In this document: piece after piece, positions 8,839-18,100 of the stretch
Layout: every line of letters begins with the position of its first letter
Numbering within the stretch: the first letter of the stretch is position 1
The notes under the pieces: model-generated
What the model was told of the DNA's origin: nothing
Databases searched by the model: none
Seen by the model: the letters and a program-made list of their open reading frames with translations, nothing else
Position numbers and translations under genes: made by a program
Assembly (NCBI GenBank): GCA_001045525.1
Contig: LDWW01000004.1
Span: 124,001 to 188,000 of the forward strand
Source: Chitinispirillum alkaliphilum
GTDB taxonomy: Bacteria > Fibrobacterota > Chitinivibrionia > Chitinivibrionales > Chitinispirillaceae
Length of the DNA: 64,000 bases
Direction: 5' to 3'

Positions 8839-9855
8839 TCACCCTGCCGGAGAAAACACAAAAGGATAGGTTACCGTTACCTCACCTTCAGGTATCGCAT
8901 CAAACCTCCACAATCTTATCCTTCGTACTATATCCTGCTCTAATTCCGAGTTTCCGGTTGTGTTACTTATTACATTTACAGAAACGACACTCCCCGAAGC
9001 CGCAATAGTGAACCGAACGGTTATAACACCGCCCAGTTCCGGATTTCTTCTGAGATGTCGCTGGTAGCTCATTCTTAAGCTTGCTCTATGAGAAGTCACT
9101 ATTTTATTGATTGCGGACTGATCCCTTTTAGCAGAGGAGGAAGCCGCTCCCTCTATGCTTTCAGGCCGCTGAATGACAAATTCCCCCCTTCGTGCAAGAT
9201 CTGCAGTTTTTGCACCACCGATACCTGCAACAAGATCGTCGATTGACTCTCTGTGAGATACGCTTACATCCTTCGTTCTTACCAGTTTTTGATCAAGAAC
9301 ATCCACCCGTTCTGTTCGCTGTAATCCTTTTATCCCCTCAATAGCCTCATCCAGATTTCTTGAACGTCTTCTGTCCGGCTCAATGGAACCAAGTACATCT
9401 GCAACACTACCGCCTTTTTTTGTAGTCTCTCCTGTTCCTGTCAGCATACCAAGCACCCCAACGTTTCTTACCTTCTGCTCCACATGCTCAGTTCTCTCCA
9501 CAACAGCCTGCTTTGCCTGTGCTCGTGTTGCGGGTGGGGCTTTTTGTTCACTCAGATCTGATTCACCCTTTGCCGCGTCCCTTTCTGTTCCGGCTTTTTT
9601 AATAGCCTCAGAAACAGTTTGCCCCCTTGGCGGTGGTCTGTCAACTATAAGGCGTGCAAACCTCTCAGGAACCCTTTCAATTTCAAGCGGGTCTTCCTGC
9701 TCTATCTCAATTGTGCTTGAATACATTATAAATGCGATGTGAAGCAGGATGGAGAAAAGCACAACAGCTATAAAACGGGGGTTCAGAGAATTCCAAAAAG
9801 ATCCCCTGACCTCTTCTATCATATAGTTCAGACCGTAAGTGGCCGCCCCTGCCAC
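8839..9855 (-). CDS. TonB-like energy transducer with AgmX/PglI-type C-terminal domain
   Basis: About 338 residues. A single membrane anchor lies near residues 26-45 (RFIAVVLFSILLHIAFIMY). A long charged periplasmic linker follows, then a TonB/AgmX-type C-terminal domain (GGVITVRFTIAASGSVVSV ... IRLWRFDAIPEGEVTVTYPF). In TonB-family proteins this domain contacts a partner outside the inner membrane while the anchor is driven by ExbB/ExbD. The frame is open to a GTG at 9936 that would overlap the ExbD gene by 56 bases without an SD. I use the GTG at 9855 (GGAG five bases before); a TTG at 9879 with GAGG before it is equally possible. It is the last gene of the Exb/STAS module, just before the polysaccharide exporter. 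Confidence 0.8.
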   Translation of the reverse strand: MAGAATYGLNYMIEEVRGSFWNSLNPRFIAVVLFSILLHIAFIMYSSTIEIEQEDPLEIERVPERFARLIVDRPPPRGQTVSEAIKKAGTERDAAKGESDLSEQKAPPATRAQAKQAVVERTEHVEQKVRNVGVLGMLTGTGETTKKGGSVADVLGSIEPDRRRSRNLDEAIEGIKGLQRTERVDVLDQKLVRTKDVSVSHRESIDDLVAGIGGAKTADLARRGEFVIQRPESIEGAASSSAKRDQSAINKIVTSHRASLRMSYQRHLRRNPELGGVITVRFTIAASGSVVSVNVISNTTGNSELEQDIVRRIRLWRFDAIPEGEVTVTYPFVFSPAG

Positions 9856-9880
9856 ATAAACTCCATCCTGTTCTCTCAAC

Positions 9881-10399
9881 TTATCCCTCTCTTTGACGAA
9901 CAGCAAGAGAAAACTGATTGAACTGCTGCTGTCCACAGGTATACATGATTTTCTTCAGCAAAGCGAACCTGATTCTCTTGTCTCCCTGTATCATCACTTC
10001 ACCTTTGAATTCTGTATCATCCGACAAAATGCTGATTCTCTCGGTAGCTTCTCTTCTTCGTCTGAGCCACTCGTAAAGCTGAGGAATAACCAGATCATCA
10101 GACTCAAGTACCTCATCGACTTCAGCCAAGACGGTATTTTCCGCCATTATGTAACGATTATTCACCACAATTGTCACCATCAGCTCCGGAAATTTTTCTG
10201 CACTTGACTCAGGCAGGAGCAAATCCTGGCTGATTGTGATAATTTCTCCCTGCGCAGAAAAACTTTTCAACAGATAGATAAGTAGAATTGTCATCACATC
10301 AATAAGTGATGTCATCTGTGGTTTGAACCCTTTAAGCTGAGTGTTACTTCTGGGCTTGCGCAGCTGTTTTTGCCTTCCCTTTGAAGCCGGAAAACTCAT
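9881..10399 (-). CDS. ExbD/TolR-type proton-channel subunit (catalytic Asp present)
   Basis: 172 residues with one membrane helix near residues 30-48. The sequence MTSLIDVMTILLIYLLKSF contains the conserved proton-binding Asp (Asp34). A periplasmic domain of about 120 residues follows. The family works with ExbB/TolQ proteins to turn proton flow into motion of a TonB-like protein. The start overlaps the STAS gene stop in ATGA. It is the second of two ExbD-like genes in this operon and the only one with the key acid. Confidence 0.88.
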   Translation of the reverse strand: MSFPASKGRQKQLRKPRSNTQLKGFKPQMTSLIDVMTILLIYLLKSFSAQGEIITISQDLLLPESSAEKFPELMVTIVVNNRYIMAENTVLAEVDEVLESDDLVIPQLYEWLRRRREATERISILSDDTEFKGEVMIQGDKRIRFALLKKIMYTCGQQQFNQFSLAVRQREG

Positions 10400-10722
10400 A
10401 TATCCTCTTCTGATTCCAGTATTTTAAAAATTTTATCCAGATTAGTACCTTCAAACATGCCTTTTATAAAACTGTGCGGTTTTAAAAAGACAAGTCTGCG
10501 GTTTTCCTCTTCCAGAAGACGCCAGGAATAAATAAATGCCCCCAGACCATGGCTGTCAATAAAGAAGGTACGGCTAAGATCTACAACGATAGTACCAAAG
10601 GTATTCTTACAATAGTAATCAAGCTTCGCCATGAGTTTGCTGACATTTTCACCTGTAAGCTCACCAACAGGTGCCAATATAGGAACCTCTCCCTTTTTCC
10701 TGCAACGCATTTTCAGACCCAT
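10396..10722 (-). CDS. STAS-domain protein (anti-sigma-antagonist-like)
   Basis: 108 residues, essentially one STAS domain: a central IVVDLSRTFFIDSHGLGAF with the D-S-x-G-L-G phosphorylation-site pattern (Ser57). In SpoIIAA/RsbV-like proteins this Ser is phosphorylated by a partner kinase. It lies between two ExbD genes: its ATG overlaps the upstream ExbD stop by one base, and its stop overlaps the downstream ExbD start by four. This is an unusual place for such a protein and suggests phospho-control or a structural role at the channel. No anti-sigma kinase is nearby. The domain call is strong, the role inferred. Confidence 0.85.
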   Translation of the reverse strand: MGLKMRCRKKGEVPILAPVGELTGENVSKLMAKLDYYCKNTFGTIVVDLSRTFFIDSHGLGAFIYSWRLLEEENRRLVFLKPHSFIKGMFEGTNLDKIFKILESEEDI

Positions 10723-11240
10723 TAGCCCACATCTCCGGATAAACTGATATCAGGGAATTGCGCCTCTCTGCATATATCCATGAATTTAATTATATCATTG
10801 TAAATAATGTCCTCCTCCAAAACCAAAATTATACTGGTCTGAGAAGGGTACTGGAACTTTATGGCCCGTAGAATTGCCCTGAGTTGATCGAACTGATATT
10901 CACCCCTGACCCGCGGAACCAGATCAAGCTTATCCCCTGTTCCCACGATACGGAATCCACTTGACGTTACAACCAGTGAAATATCCAGATCCGTTCTCTC
11001 CTCCTGTGCAGTCTCATCCCCTTCCCCCGCCTGTGTGGAGGAAGGGAGCGAGAAATCAATAACCGCCAGATGTGTGAATACCGCCATTGAAACCAGAAAA
11101 GGGATCAGTACCATAAACAGATTCATCACCGGTGTAACATCGAGGTCAATCTGCTCCACATCTTTTCCTGTATTTTTTTTCGGCCGTCGAAATACAGGAA
11201 AAGCCTTTTTCATATCTTTATTTGAATCATCACCAGACAT
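10722..11240 (-). CDS. ExbD/TolR-like protein lacking the membrane Asp
   Basis: 172 residues with a cytoplasmic basic N-terminus, one membrane helix near residues 38-58 and a periplasmic domain. At the position of the family's proton-binding Asp the sequence reads TPVMNLFMVLIPF, with Asn40 in place of Asp. A helix-breaking Pro47 follows. It may therefore be a non-conducting structural partner of the second ExbD, which keeps Asp. The gene starts 11 bases after ExbB and is followed by the STAS gene with a one-base overlap. The periplasmic part resembles other ExbD proteins (RAILRAIKFQYPSQTSIILV). Confidence 0.82.
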   Translation of the reverse strand: MSGDDSNKDMKKAFPVFRRPKKNTGKDVEQIDLDVTPVMNLFMVLIPFLVSMAVFTHLAVIDFSLPSSTQAGEGDETAQEERTDLDISLVVTSSGFRIVGTGDKLDLVPRVRGEYQFDQLRAILRAIKFQYPSQTSIILVLEEDIIYNDIIKFMDICREAQFPDISLSGDVG

Positions 11241-11251
11241 ACGTACCTCTG

Positions 11252-11884
11252 CTAAGTTCTTCTCTGGGCAAATAGAAAGTTAAGCAGTCTGACCGAACTT
11301 TCATCAATTTCCTCTATAAGATTATTTGACTTGGCCCCAAGAACAGAGTACATGATCATACAGGGAATGGCGACAATCAGCCCCATTGCAGTAGTGTTCA
11401 TGGCAATTGCAATGCCCTGAGCAAGCACAGTTGACTTTTGGGCCGGATCGGCAGCTCCAAGCGCCCCAAAAGCCTGCTGGAGTCCGAAAATTGTTCCAAG
11501 GAGCCCAAGAAGAGTAGAGATGTTGGCAAAGAGTGACAAATAATGAGTACGTCTCTGAATGCGGGGCAGCTCTCTGAGAGCAACCTCATCCACTGCATTC
11601 TGGATTTCCTGATCAGGCTCCTGTTGCATATAGTGCCACACAGCTGATTCCAAAATGGAAGCAAGTGGGTTTTCCATCCTTGCACAAAGCTGACATGCTT
11701 TCTCCGGTTCACCGTTTCGCACCAGTCGGGTAATTTGAGTAAGCAACGCTTTTGAGTTTATCCTGCAATGAATGTAGTAGTAGATAATACGCTCGATAAT
11801 TACGGCGAATGAAAATGCCGATACAAAGACTATCGGGTACATCCAATTCCCGCCATCCTGAAAAAACTGAGCTACAACCTCCAT
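11252..11884 (-). CDS. MotA/TolQ/ExbB proton channel protein
   Basis: 210 residues with three hydrophobic segments (near residues 15-35, 108-130 and 150-178). The conserved ExbB/TolQ core SLFANISTLLGLLGTIFGLQ and the following AIAMNTTAMGLIVAIPC are present. The family forms the pentameric inner-membrane stator that houses the ExbD helices. AAGGAGG precedes the ATG at 11884. It is the first gene of the Exb-STAS-TonB module and has its own near-consensus promoter about 70 bases upstream. Confidence 0.92.
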   Translation of the reverse strand: MEVVAQFFQDGGNWMYPIVFVSAFSFAVIIERIIYYYIHCRINSKALLTQITRLVRNGEPEKACQLCARMENPLASILESAVWHYMQQEPDQEIQNAVDEVALRELPRIQRRTHYLSLFANISTLLGLLGTIFGLQQAFGALGAADPAQKSTVLAQGIAIAMNTTAMGLIVAIPCMIMYSVLGAKSNNLIEEIDESSVRLLNFLFAQRRT

Positions 11885-11955
11885 TTAACCTCCTTAAAAC
11901 ATACTCGTTCACAGTTTTGGGGCTGATTATAATTATTTATCCCAAGCATCACCAA

Positions 11956-11984
11956 ATTTTACCATTGATCTATCTCACTGTCAA
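11956..11984 (-). promoter_or_regulatory. Sigma70-type promoter for the ExbB operon
   Basis: On the minus strand TTGACA (11984-11979) and TAAAAT (11961-11956) are separated by exactly 17 bases, with the ExbB start about 70 bases downstream. The -35 box overlaps the stop codon of the preceding small gene. This makes an internal promoter that can drive the channel and polysaccharide genes separately from the TPR genes upstream. Confidence 0.7.
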
Positions 11985-12268
11985 TGATCTGTTATATTAA
12001 GCCTTGGATTATGGGAAAAAGGCTGCATAATCTGTGGCTCAAAAGATTTTTTCAGTTCAATATTCCTGAATACCGGTCTTTCCTTGGGGAGAAAAATCAT
12101 GACCTGCGGTTTATCTACCCGCCCTTCAATCTGAAGTCCCACAGTGAATGTGATGACACCCGGTTGTTCAATTCTGTAACTGACTTCCTCTTCTTCAGAA
12201 GATAAAGCCGGTATAGTAGATAATAACAGCATGGAGATTAGAAAAACAAATCTTTCACACCACTTCAT
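11981..12268 (-). CDS. Small secreted protein of unknown function
   Basis: 95 residues with a clear signal peptide (hydrophobic FVFLISMLLLSTIPALS), then about 70 residues that may form a small beta domain (VITFTVGLQIEGRVDKPQVMIFL). The ATG overlaps the stop of the large TPR lipoprotein gene (ATGA), so the two are coupled. I do not recognise the family. Its place between the TPR lipoprotein and ExbB suggests a periplasmic partner of the same machine. Confidence 0.72.
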   Translation of the reverse strand: MKWCERFVFLISMLLLSTIPALSSEEEEVSYRIEQPGVITFTVGLQIEGRVDKPQVMIFLPKERPVFRNIELKKSFEPQIMQPFSHNPRLNITDH

Positions 12269-15195
12269 TTTTCCTCCCTTAAATTGGAGCTGATTTCAGG
12301 AAACTGATAAACATCTTTTCGCGTCTGCTCAGGGGTAATTTCGCTATGCCCTGGAAGTCTGGGGACTAACTTATACGATTGTACCATGGCAGACATCAGG
12401 GGCAAAAAGCCAAATTCCCCATCTTCACCTTTTGATATTTTTACCGCAAGCATATTGTTTCCCCGACGCAATTGTCCTTTGAGATCAGCTCTTAACAGTC
12501 CACCCTCTGCACGGGAGAGCGGAAGTTTTTCATCATTGAGAAAAGCTGTAACGTCTCCAAACGCAGCCATTGAAAAAGAGGCATCGTATGGTACATCCTC
12601 AAGAGAAAACATTCTTCTGAAATAAACGGTTTCAGCTGGTATATACTCTTCACTTTCACTTAAATAATTCTGACCGTACCACATAGGAGACGGAACATTG
12701 TCTGCAATATCGGGGTTGACTAAAGATTCTGCTGCAACCCGATGCGGTATATCCCAGTAACTGTCATCGTAGCCACGCCTGAGCCACCCGCTTTCATCCT
12801 GAACATGATCTGTAACTCTCCACTGTCTTCCTGAAGAGAACCTAATTGTGATTACGGTATCGACCCTTTCACCATATGCAGCAGGATTTTCCTGAAACAG
12901 GCGGACATATGCATGCTTTAAATATTCGCCATCAGCGTAGTTGTTTTTTGCAAATTCAAGCACTGTGGAATAGATATCCAGAGCCTGTTCCTGAAGCTGA
13001 AGGCCTACATCTTCAAACCGTATCACGTACTCCTCTTTTTCATGCTCTGAGATATCCGAGGGAAATGGCGGGTTATATAAAGCCTTATTAGCAAGAAGAT
13101 CGAAATATCTGCCTCTTTCAAAGAGAAGTGTAGCAATGCGCTCTCTTATCAGACGGAAATCGACACCCTCGATCCCATATGCCTCAGCTATTTTCAATCC
13201 TTTCAGATATGCATCCAGTGCTTGACTTTCATATCTTTCCACCTGTCCAGCCAACTGTGTCATGTAAACGAAACGCTCGTACCTGTCAAACGCCTCGGGC
13301 ATAGGAGCATCACGGGCAATACGAACAATTTCAAAGTGATTGTCACCCACCGAAAGGGATGTGGAAGATATTTTTCTACTTGCCATATTATAAAATTCAT
13401 CAATCTGGCTGTAAGTCGAACCCATTTCCAAAACAGTCAGGAACAGATCAATCGCTCTCTGCTGATACGGGGCGATTTTCTGAAGCAGCTGAAATTTTCG
13501 CGCCATAAGAGCCATACCCTCAAGATCTGTAACCGTTTCTGCATCGGTGGCAATCCTGGCCAATGACTTATAATTCTCTGCAGCCATAAAGGGTAAGGCG
13601 GTAATTTTACTTCTTGAGCGGGATATGTATTCATCCTCAAGTTTTTCCCTTATGCCTATCTCAACATTTCTCTCATGGTAATACAGAGCCTTATCAATGT
13701 AAAACCTCTCAACAGCTTCAGCTATGCCCAGTTCAAGAGTCAACTGTTCATCCAAACTGACATCAACGGGCCTTTGCTGTTTGAAAATGCCGTTTGCGAA
13801 ATCCTCATGTGCCTGCCCAATCTGAAAAATACCACGTGTTGTCCACTCCAAAACCCCAAACTGGATAGCAGAAGTATAGGAATCCACAGCCTCTTCAAGT
13901 AACTCATTTTTTTCTCTCAGCAGAGTTCTGTATCTTGCCCTGGGGAGTACAAGCTCAACAGAGTTCATTCTTTCATGATAGATCTCTCCTATTGTAAACT
14001 GAGCTTTTGCTGCATAATAAGCGTTAAGCCCACTGGGTTCACTCATTCTCCTGAAAGTACTTACCGTGTGTGAAAACTGCCTGATCGCTTCGGCCTCTCT
14101 GTTTTGCATGTAAAGAGCAATCCCTCTCATGCACAACGCCTGGATTATCCTGTCAGCATCATTGCCAAATCTTCTGGAAAATTCATCGGTAACTCTCTCT
14201 GCGCTTTCCCAATCCTGTATTGTCCCGTACAATTCGCCAGCCCTGAACAATACATCTGCAGCATCTCTATGTTCAGGATAGAGCTGAACCATTCTTTCAA
14301 AAGTTGCAGCAGCCTCTCTGAACTTTCCACTGTTCTCGAAGCTGAACCCAGCATTGTATATCGCGCTTGGCGCAAGTTCAGACTGAGGATATCTTGCCAC
14401 CAGGCGCAAATAACTTTCAGCAGCATTATCCCACTGATTAAGTTTCTCGTAACATTTGGCGATTCGAAACTGTGCTCTTGGCAAATGAGTGGAATTTTCG
14501 TATCTGTTGATAAGGCGCTGAAAGACAAGTATCGCCCTTGACCACTGCATCTGTCTCTCATAAGCCAGACCAGCATTAAGCAAGGACACGTCTGCAAATT
14601 TCACATCCGGAAATTCAATGGCGACCCTTTCATACTGTGCTGCTGCATTTGCAAAATTTTCCTGCTGCTCATACTGCTCAGCCTGTCTGAATATCGACTC
14701 AGCAATACGTATTATAGCTTCCCTGCTATCCTCTCCTTCGGGCACAGCATCTTTAAGTTTTCTGTACCAGCTCTGAGCATCCTCAAACCTTTGTTCCTCA
14801 TAGTATGCCTGGGCAATCATCCTGATCGCTTCAAAGGAGTAATTTGTCTGTGGGTATTCTTGTACAATTTTTCGATACACACTTCGGCTTTTATCAAACA
14901 TTCTGTTATTGTAATACAGTGATGCCTTTATGGCGATTACCTCAGGACGCTTGGGGCTTTCAGGGTTAAGTGCGAGATAGTTTTCAGAGGCCTGAAGCAT
15001 CAACGATGATGCCCGGGACAGGTTTTGGCTTAGCTCAGGCTGCTCCCCGGTAACTTCTTCCGGGTCCCCGATTTTCTCCTTCGCCTTTTCTTCTGAGTCC
15101 GATAATTCCGGGCTCTGCTCCAGCACAACCCCCTCTTTCACAGATGCACATCCGCAAAGAAACAGAAACAACGTGAATACAAATATCTTTTTCAT
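12265..15195 (-). CDS. Large TPR lipoprotein
   Basis: About 976 residues. The leader MKKIFVFTLFLFLCGC ends in a lipobox with Cys16. From about residue 60 to 400 there are repeated TPR units of the YbgF/BamD type (for example SIYNAGFSFENSGKFREAAA). More irregular helical repeats follow to about 780. The last 150 residues look like a beta-sandwich, galactose-binding-like domain (YDDSYWDIP ... VYFRRMFSL ... NNMLAVKI). The frame is open 19 codons further, but the ATG at 15195 has GGAGG 7 bases before it and overlaps the upstream stop as ATGA. It is probably a scaffold in the envelope, partnered with the second giant TPR protein. Confidence 0.85.
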   Translation of the reverse strand: MKKIFVFTLFLFLCGCASVKEGVVLEQSPELSDSEEKAKEKIGDPEEVTGEQPELSQNLSRASSLMLQASENYLALNPESPKRPEVIAIKASLYYNNRMFDKSRSVYRKIVQEYPQTNYSFEAIRMIAQAYYEEQRFEDAQSWYRKLKDAVPEGEDSREAIIRIAESIFRQAEQYEQQENFANAAAQYERVAIEFPDVKFADVSLLNAGLAYERQMQWSRAILVFQRLINRYENSTHLPRAQFRIAKCYEKLNQWDNAAESYLRLVARYPQSELAPSAIYNAGFSFENSGKFREAAATFERMVQLYPEHRDAADVLFRAGELYGTIQDWESAERVTDEFSRRFGNDADRIIQALCMRGIALYMQNREAEAIRQFSHTVSTFRRMSEPSGLNAYYAAKAQFTIGEIYHERMNSVELVLPRARYRTLLREKNELLEEAVDSYTSAIQFGVLEWTTRGIFQIGQAHEDFANGIFKQQRPVDVSLDEQLTLELGIAEAVERFYIDKALYYHERNVEIGIREKLEDEYISRSRSKITALPFMAAENYKSLARIATDAETVTDLEGMALMARKFQLLQKIAPYQQRAIDLFLTVLEMGSTYSQIDEFYNMASRKISSTSLSVGDNHFEIVRIARDAPMPEAFDRYERFVYMTQLAGQVERYESQALDAYLKGLKIAEAYGIEGVDFRLIRERIATLLFERGRYFDLLANKALYNPPFPSDISEHEKEEYVIRFEDVGLQLQEQALDIYSTVLEFAKNNYADGEYLKHAYVRLFQENPAAYGERVDTVITIRFSSGRQWRVTDHVQDESGWLRRGYDDSYWDIPHRVAAESLVNPDIADNVPSPMWYGQNYLSESEEYIPAETVYFRRMFSLEDVPYDASFSMAAFGDVTAFLNDEKLPLSRAEGGLLRADLKGQLRRGNNMLAVKISKGEDGEFGFLPLMSAMVQSYKLVPRLPGHSEITPEQTRKDVYQFPEISSNLREEK

Positions 15196-18100
15196 CTTGC
15201 AGCCTCCGCTTCCTGTCTGAGGAGGTTTTGTGAGGCCACAATTGCATTCCACGCCGCAGTCTCTCTGTACTTACTGTCAGGATAGCGTCTGGAAACAGCC
15301 ATGTACTCTTGTGCCGCCCTTTCATATTCACCGAGAGAAAAAAGGATCTCAGCATAATTATAATGACACTCATTTGCCCTTGGAGAATCAGGGTAAGCCC
15401 TTACATACTCATCATATGCCTCCATGGCAGATTCATATACCTCAACAGAACTATTCTGCAACGCAAACTGATGCATCGCTATAGCAGCATCGTACAGATG
15501 TCTGGCAGCAGCACTGTCAGCCCTGCCTATCAGGTCCAGGTCCTGTTGCAGAGAGGCCCATTCCCCGTTGCGATTATACCTTTTGAAATATTCAAATTTC
15601 AATTCAGCGGACTGGTACACCGGCAAATCCCTTTCCCTAAGAGCTAAATACTCACTCTCAACGAAAGGACTTTTTCTATACTCCGGATAGGTCTGGAGCA
15701 GAGCAGCATACGTTTTTTGAGAAAGCTGATATCTTCCCTGCTCCCTGTAAACCGAAGCCAGGCGGTGGAGGACCTGAAACCCTCTCTCTTTGTCCTGAAG
15801 TCTCTCAACGAAGGCCATTGCACGCTCAAAACCCCTCTGCCCTGTGATATCTGTTTCGGAAAAACTTATCGCAATATAGTCCACACTTTCCCTTTCAAGC
15901 ATTGCCGCTGCACCTCTGCCATCACCCAGTTCAAGCAAAGCAAGAAAGGAGCTTATGGCTTTATCGGGATTAGACAACCGATACTGCGTCCAGGCTAACT
16001 TGTAAAGTGCCTGATCAAACCATTCGCTCTGCGGGTATTTTAGTACAGCCTGATACTTTCTCAGTGCATTCTCCAATCGTCCTGTATCGAAATAGTGTTC
16101 TCCCGCATACATCCATGCCTGAGGAGCATGCACACTGCGGGGAAAATTTTGAGCCACATTTTTCATATAAAACAGTGCACTGTCAGGTTGTGAGAGATCA
16201 GAAAAACACCACGCCAGACTATAGGAAGCAGAAGCCGCGGTTTCTTCAGATGCATGCAGGGCTAGAACTTTCCTGAATTCTGAAATACTCAGGGAATGAT
16301 TGATTTCAGGAGCAGCAGGCCTGCGCGGTTTAATCATATCTTTGCCATCATTGAAGAGTGAAATCTGCTCCATGTATTCAATCAGGTCAGTCTCATACTC
16401 TTCATACTCACGCAGATACCTTTCTGTCTCCCTCGAATAATAAAGTTCTCCAAGATGATATCTGAAATACGCTTCATCCTCAGGGCGGAGCGAAAAGCTG
16501 TTCAGAAAGTCATTTATTTGACTGGTCAGATTGCTGTAAGCTGTCACTTTATGCTTCTCTTCAAGCTGAATCAAAGAGTCTATCTGGAAAGAGAAAGTCT
16601 CACTTGTCGCATGGGATTGTTCATGATCCGGATCCTGAATGGATGAAAGTTGCTGCTGATAGCCGAGAACAGATTTGCGCCAATCCAAATACTCAAGTTC
16701 CCAGTTATACCTAAGCAGCCTCATCTCCACTTGCAAAACCAGGGTGCGATTGACAACATCTCTTATTCTCTGACGGTTTCTCCTTGAGTGGTGGATTTGA
16801 ACAGCACCATTCTCAGCGTCCTCACCAATGACAGCCAAAAAGAGAGAATCTGCCCTATGAAGCATTATTTCCCTTTTGTCTGAGAAATCGCTCTCATGGA
16901 ACGTACCGGTATGGTAATGCCGATTTATGAATTGTTGCACCCCTTCAGCCCTGCGATACAAAGAAGATATCCACTTGTGATCTCCTCTTTGCTCTTCCTG
17001 CAAATTTTCAAGTAAATTTTGCATCTGATTTATCGACCGGGTTAGGCGCTTGGACTCTTCAGGGGTCAGTCTGTTTTGCTTCCTTTCCTCAAGTTCATTG
17101 ACCAGATTTGCAATCCGCCTCTCCTCCCTGTCTACAAAAAGAACTCTCTGCCATTCCCTTTGAGCTTTCTGAATGTAGTGCTTTGACAGAACGTAAGCTC
17201 CTTCTGCAGCATAGGCAGACTGTGGGTATAAATTGAGAAGTTTCCTTAAAGTCCTCTCTGCACTTTCATTCATACCCTTGCCAATATAACACCACGCAAC
17301 CCCGTATAATATCCGGTCAATATTTTGATCTCCCTTAAGCAGTGCAAAATACTCCTCCAGAGCTCTGTCATAATGCCCCATCTCATAATCCATCTCAGCA
17401 ATCGATATCCTGATATTTCTTGCAGCCTCTCTGTCTTTTTCACCCGAAGGTCTGAAGCGCAGAGCACTCTCCATAACATTTCTAGCCATAGAAGCATCTC
17501 CTGAGAGCAAATAACTCCGGCCCAAAGCATGCATTACATGCAAAGCATATGGGTGGTTTCTTGCAACCATAGCAGCAAGTTCACTATAGAGATTGCTCTC
17601 CGCCCCCGAAGCAATACCACCCTCTATAGTCAGCCATATCAGCAGGTTTCTCTCAGCCCCCCTGAAATCAGACATGTCAAGATCAGTTCCCTCTCTCCAC
17701 AACTCATTATACCGCCCCAGTGCAAAGAGACTCTGAATTTTCATTGAAATTTTATGTTCGTCGATACCCTGTTTTTCAATCGAGGCAACAGCATCGGCAT
17801 ATCTTCCGGTCGAGAACTGAGCTTCTAAAATCAAACGTTTTAGTTCAGCGAGTTGTTGAGAATCCCGATAACGATTCATCATAAGCATCAGTCTTTCATA
17901 CGCCAACTCGTTTTTTTCTTCACTGAGAAACTTTCTTACCCTGCGTATTTCGATATTAAACATAAAATCCTGATCTGCAGAGGAACTGTGCCTGACAATC
18001 TCATCCTTAATGGCTTCAAGTTTTTCTGATACTCTACCTGAACGCTGCCCCAATCCACTCCTGAGTATATCCAAAAACTCTTCAACTTCCGATACACTTT

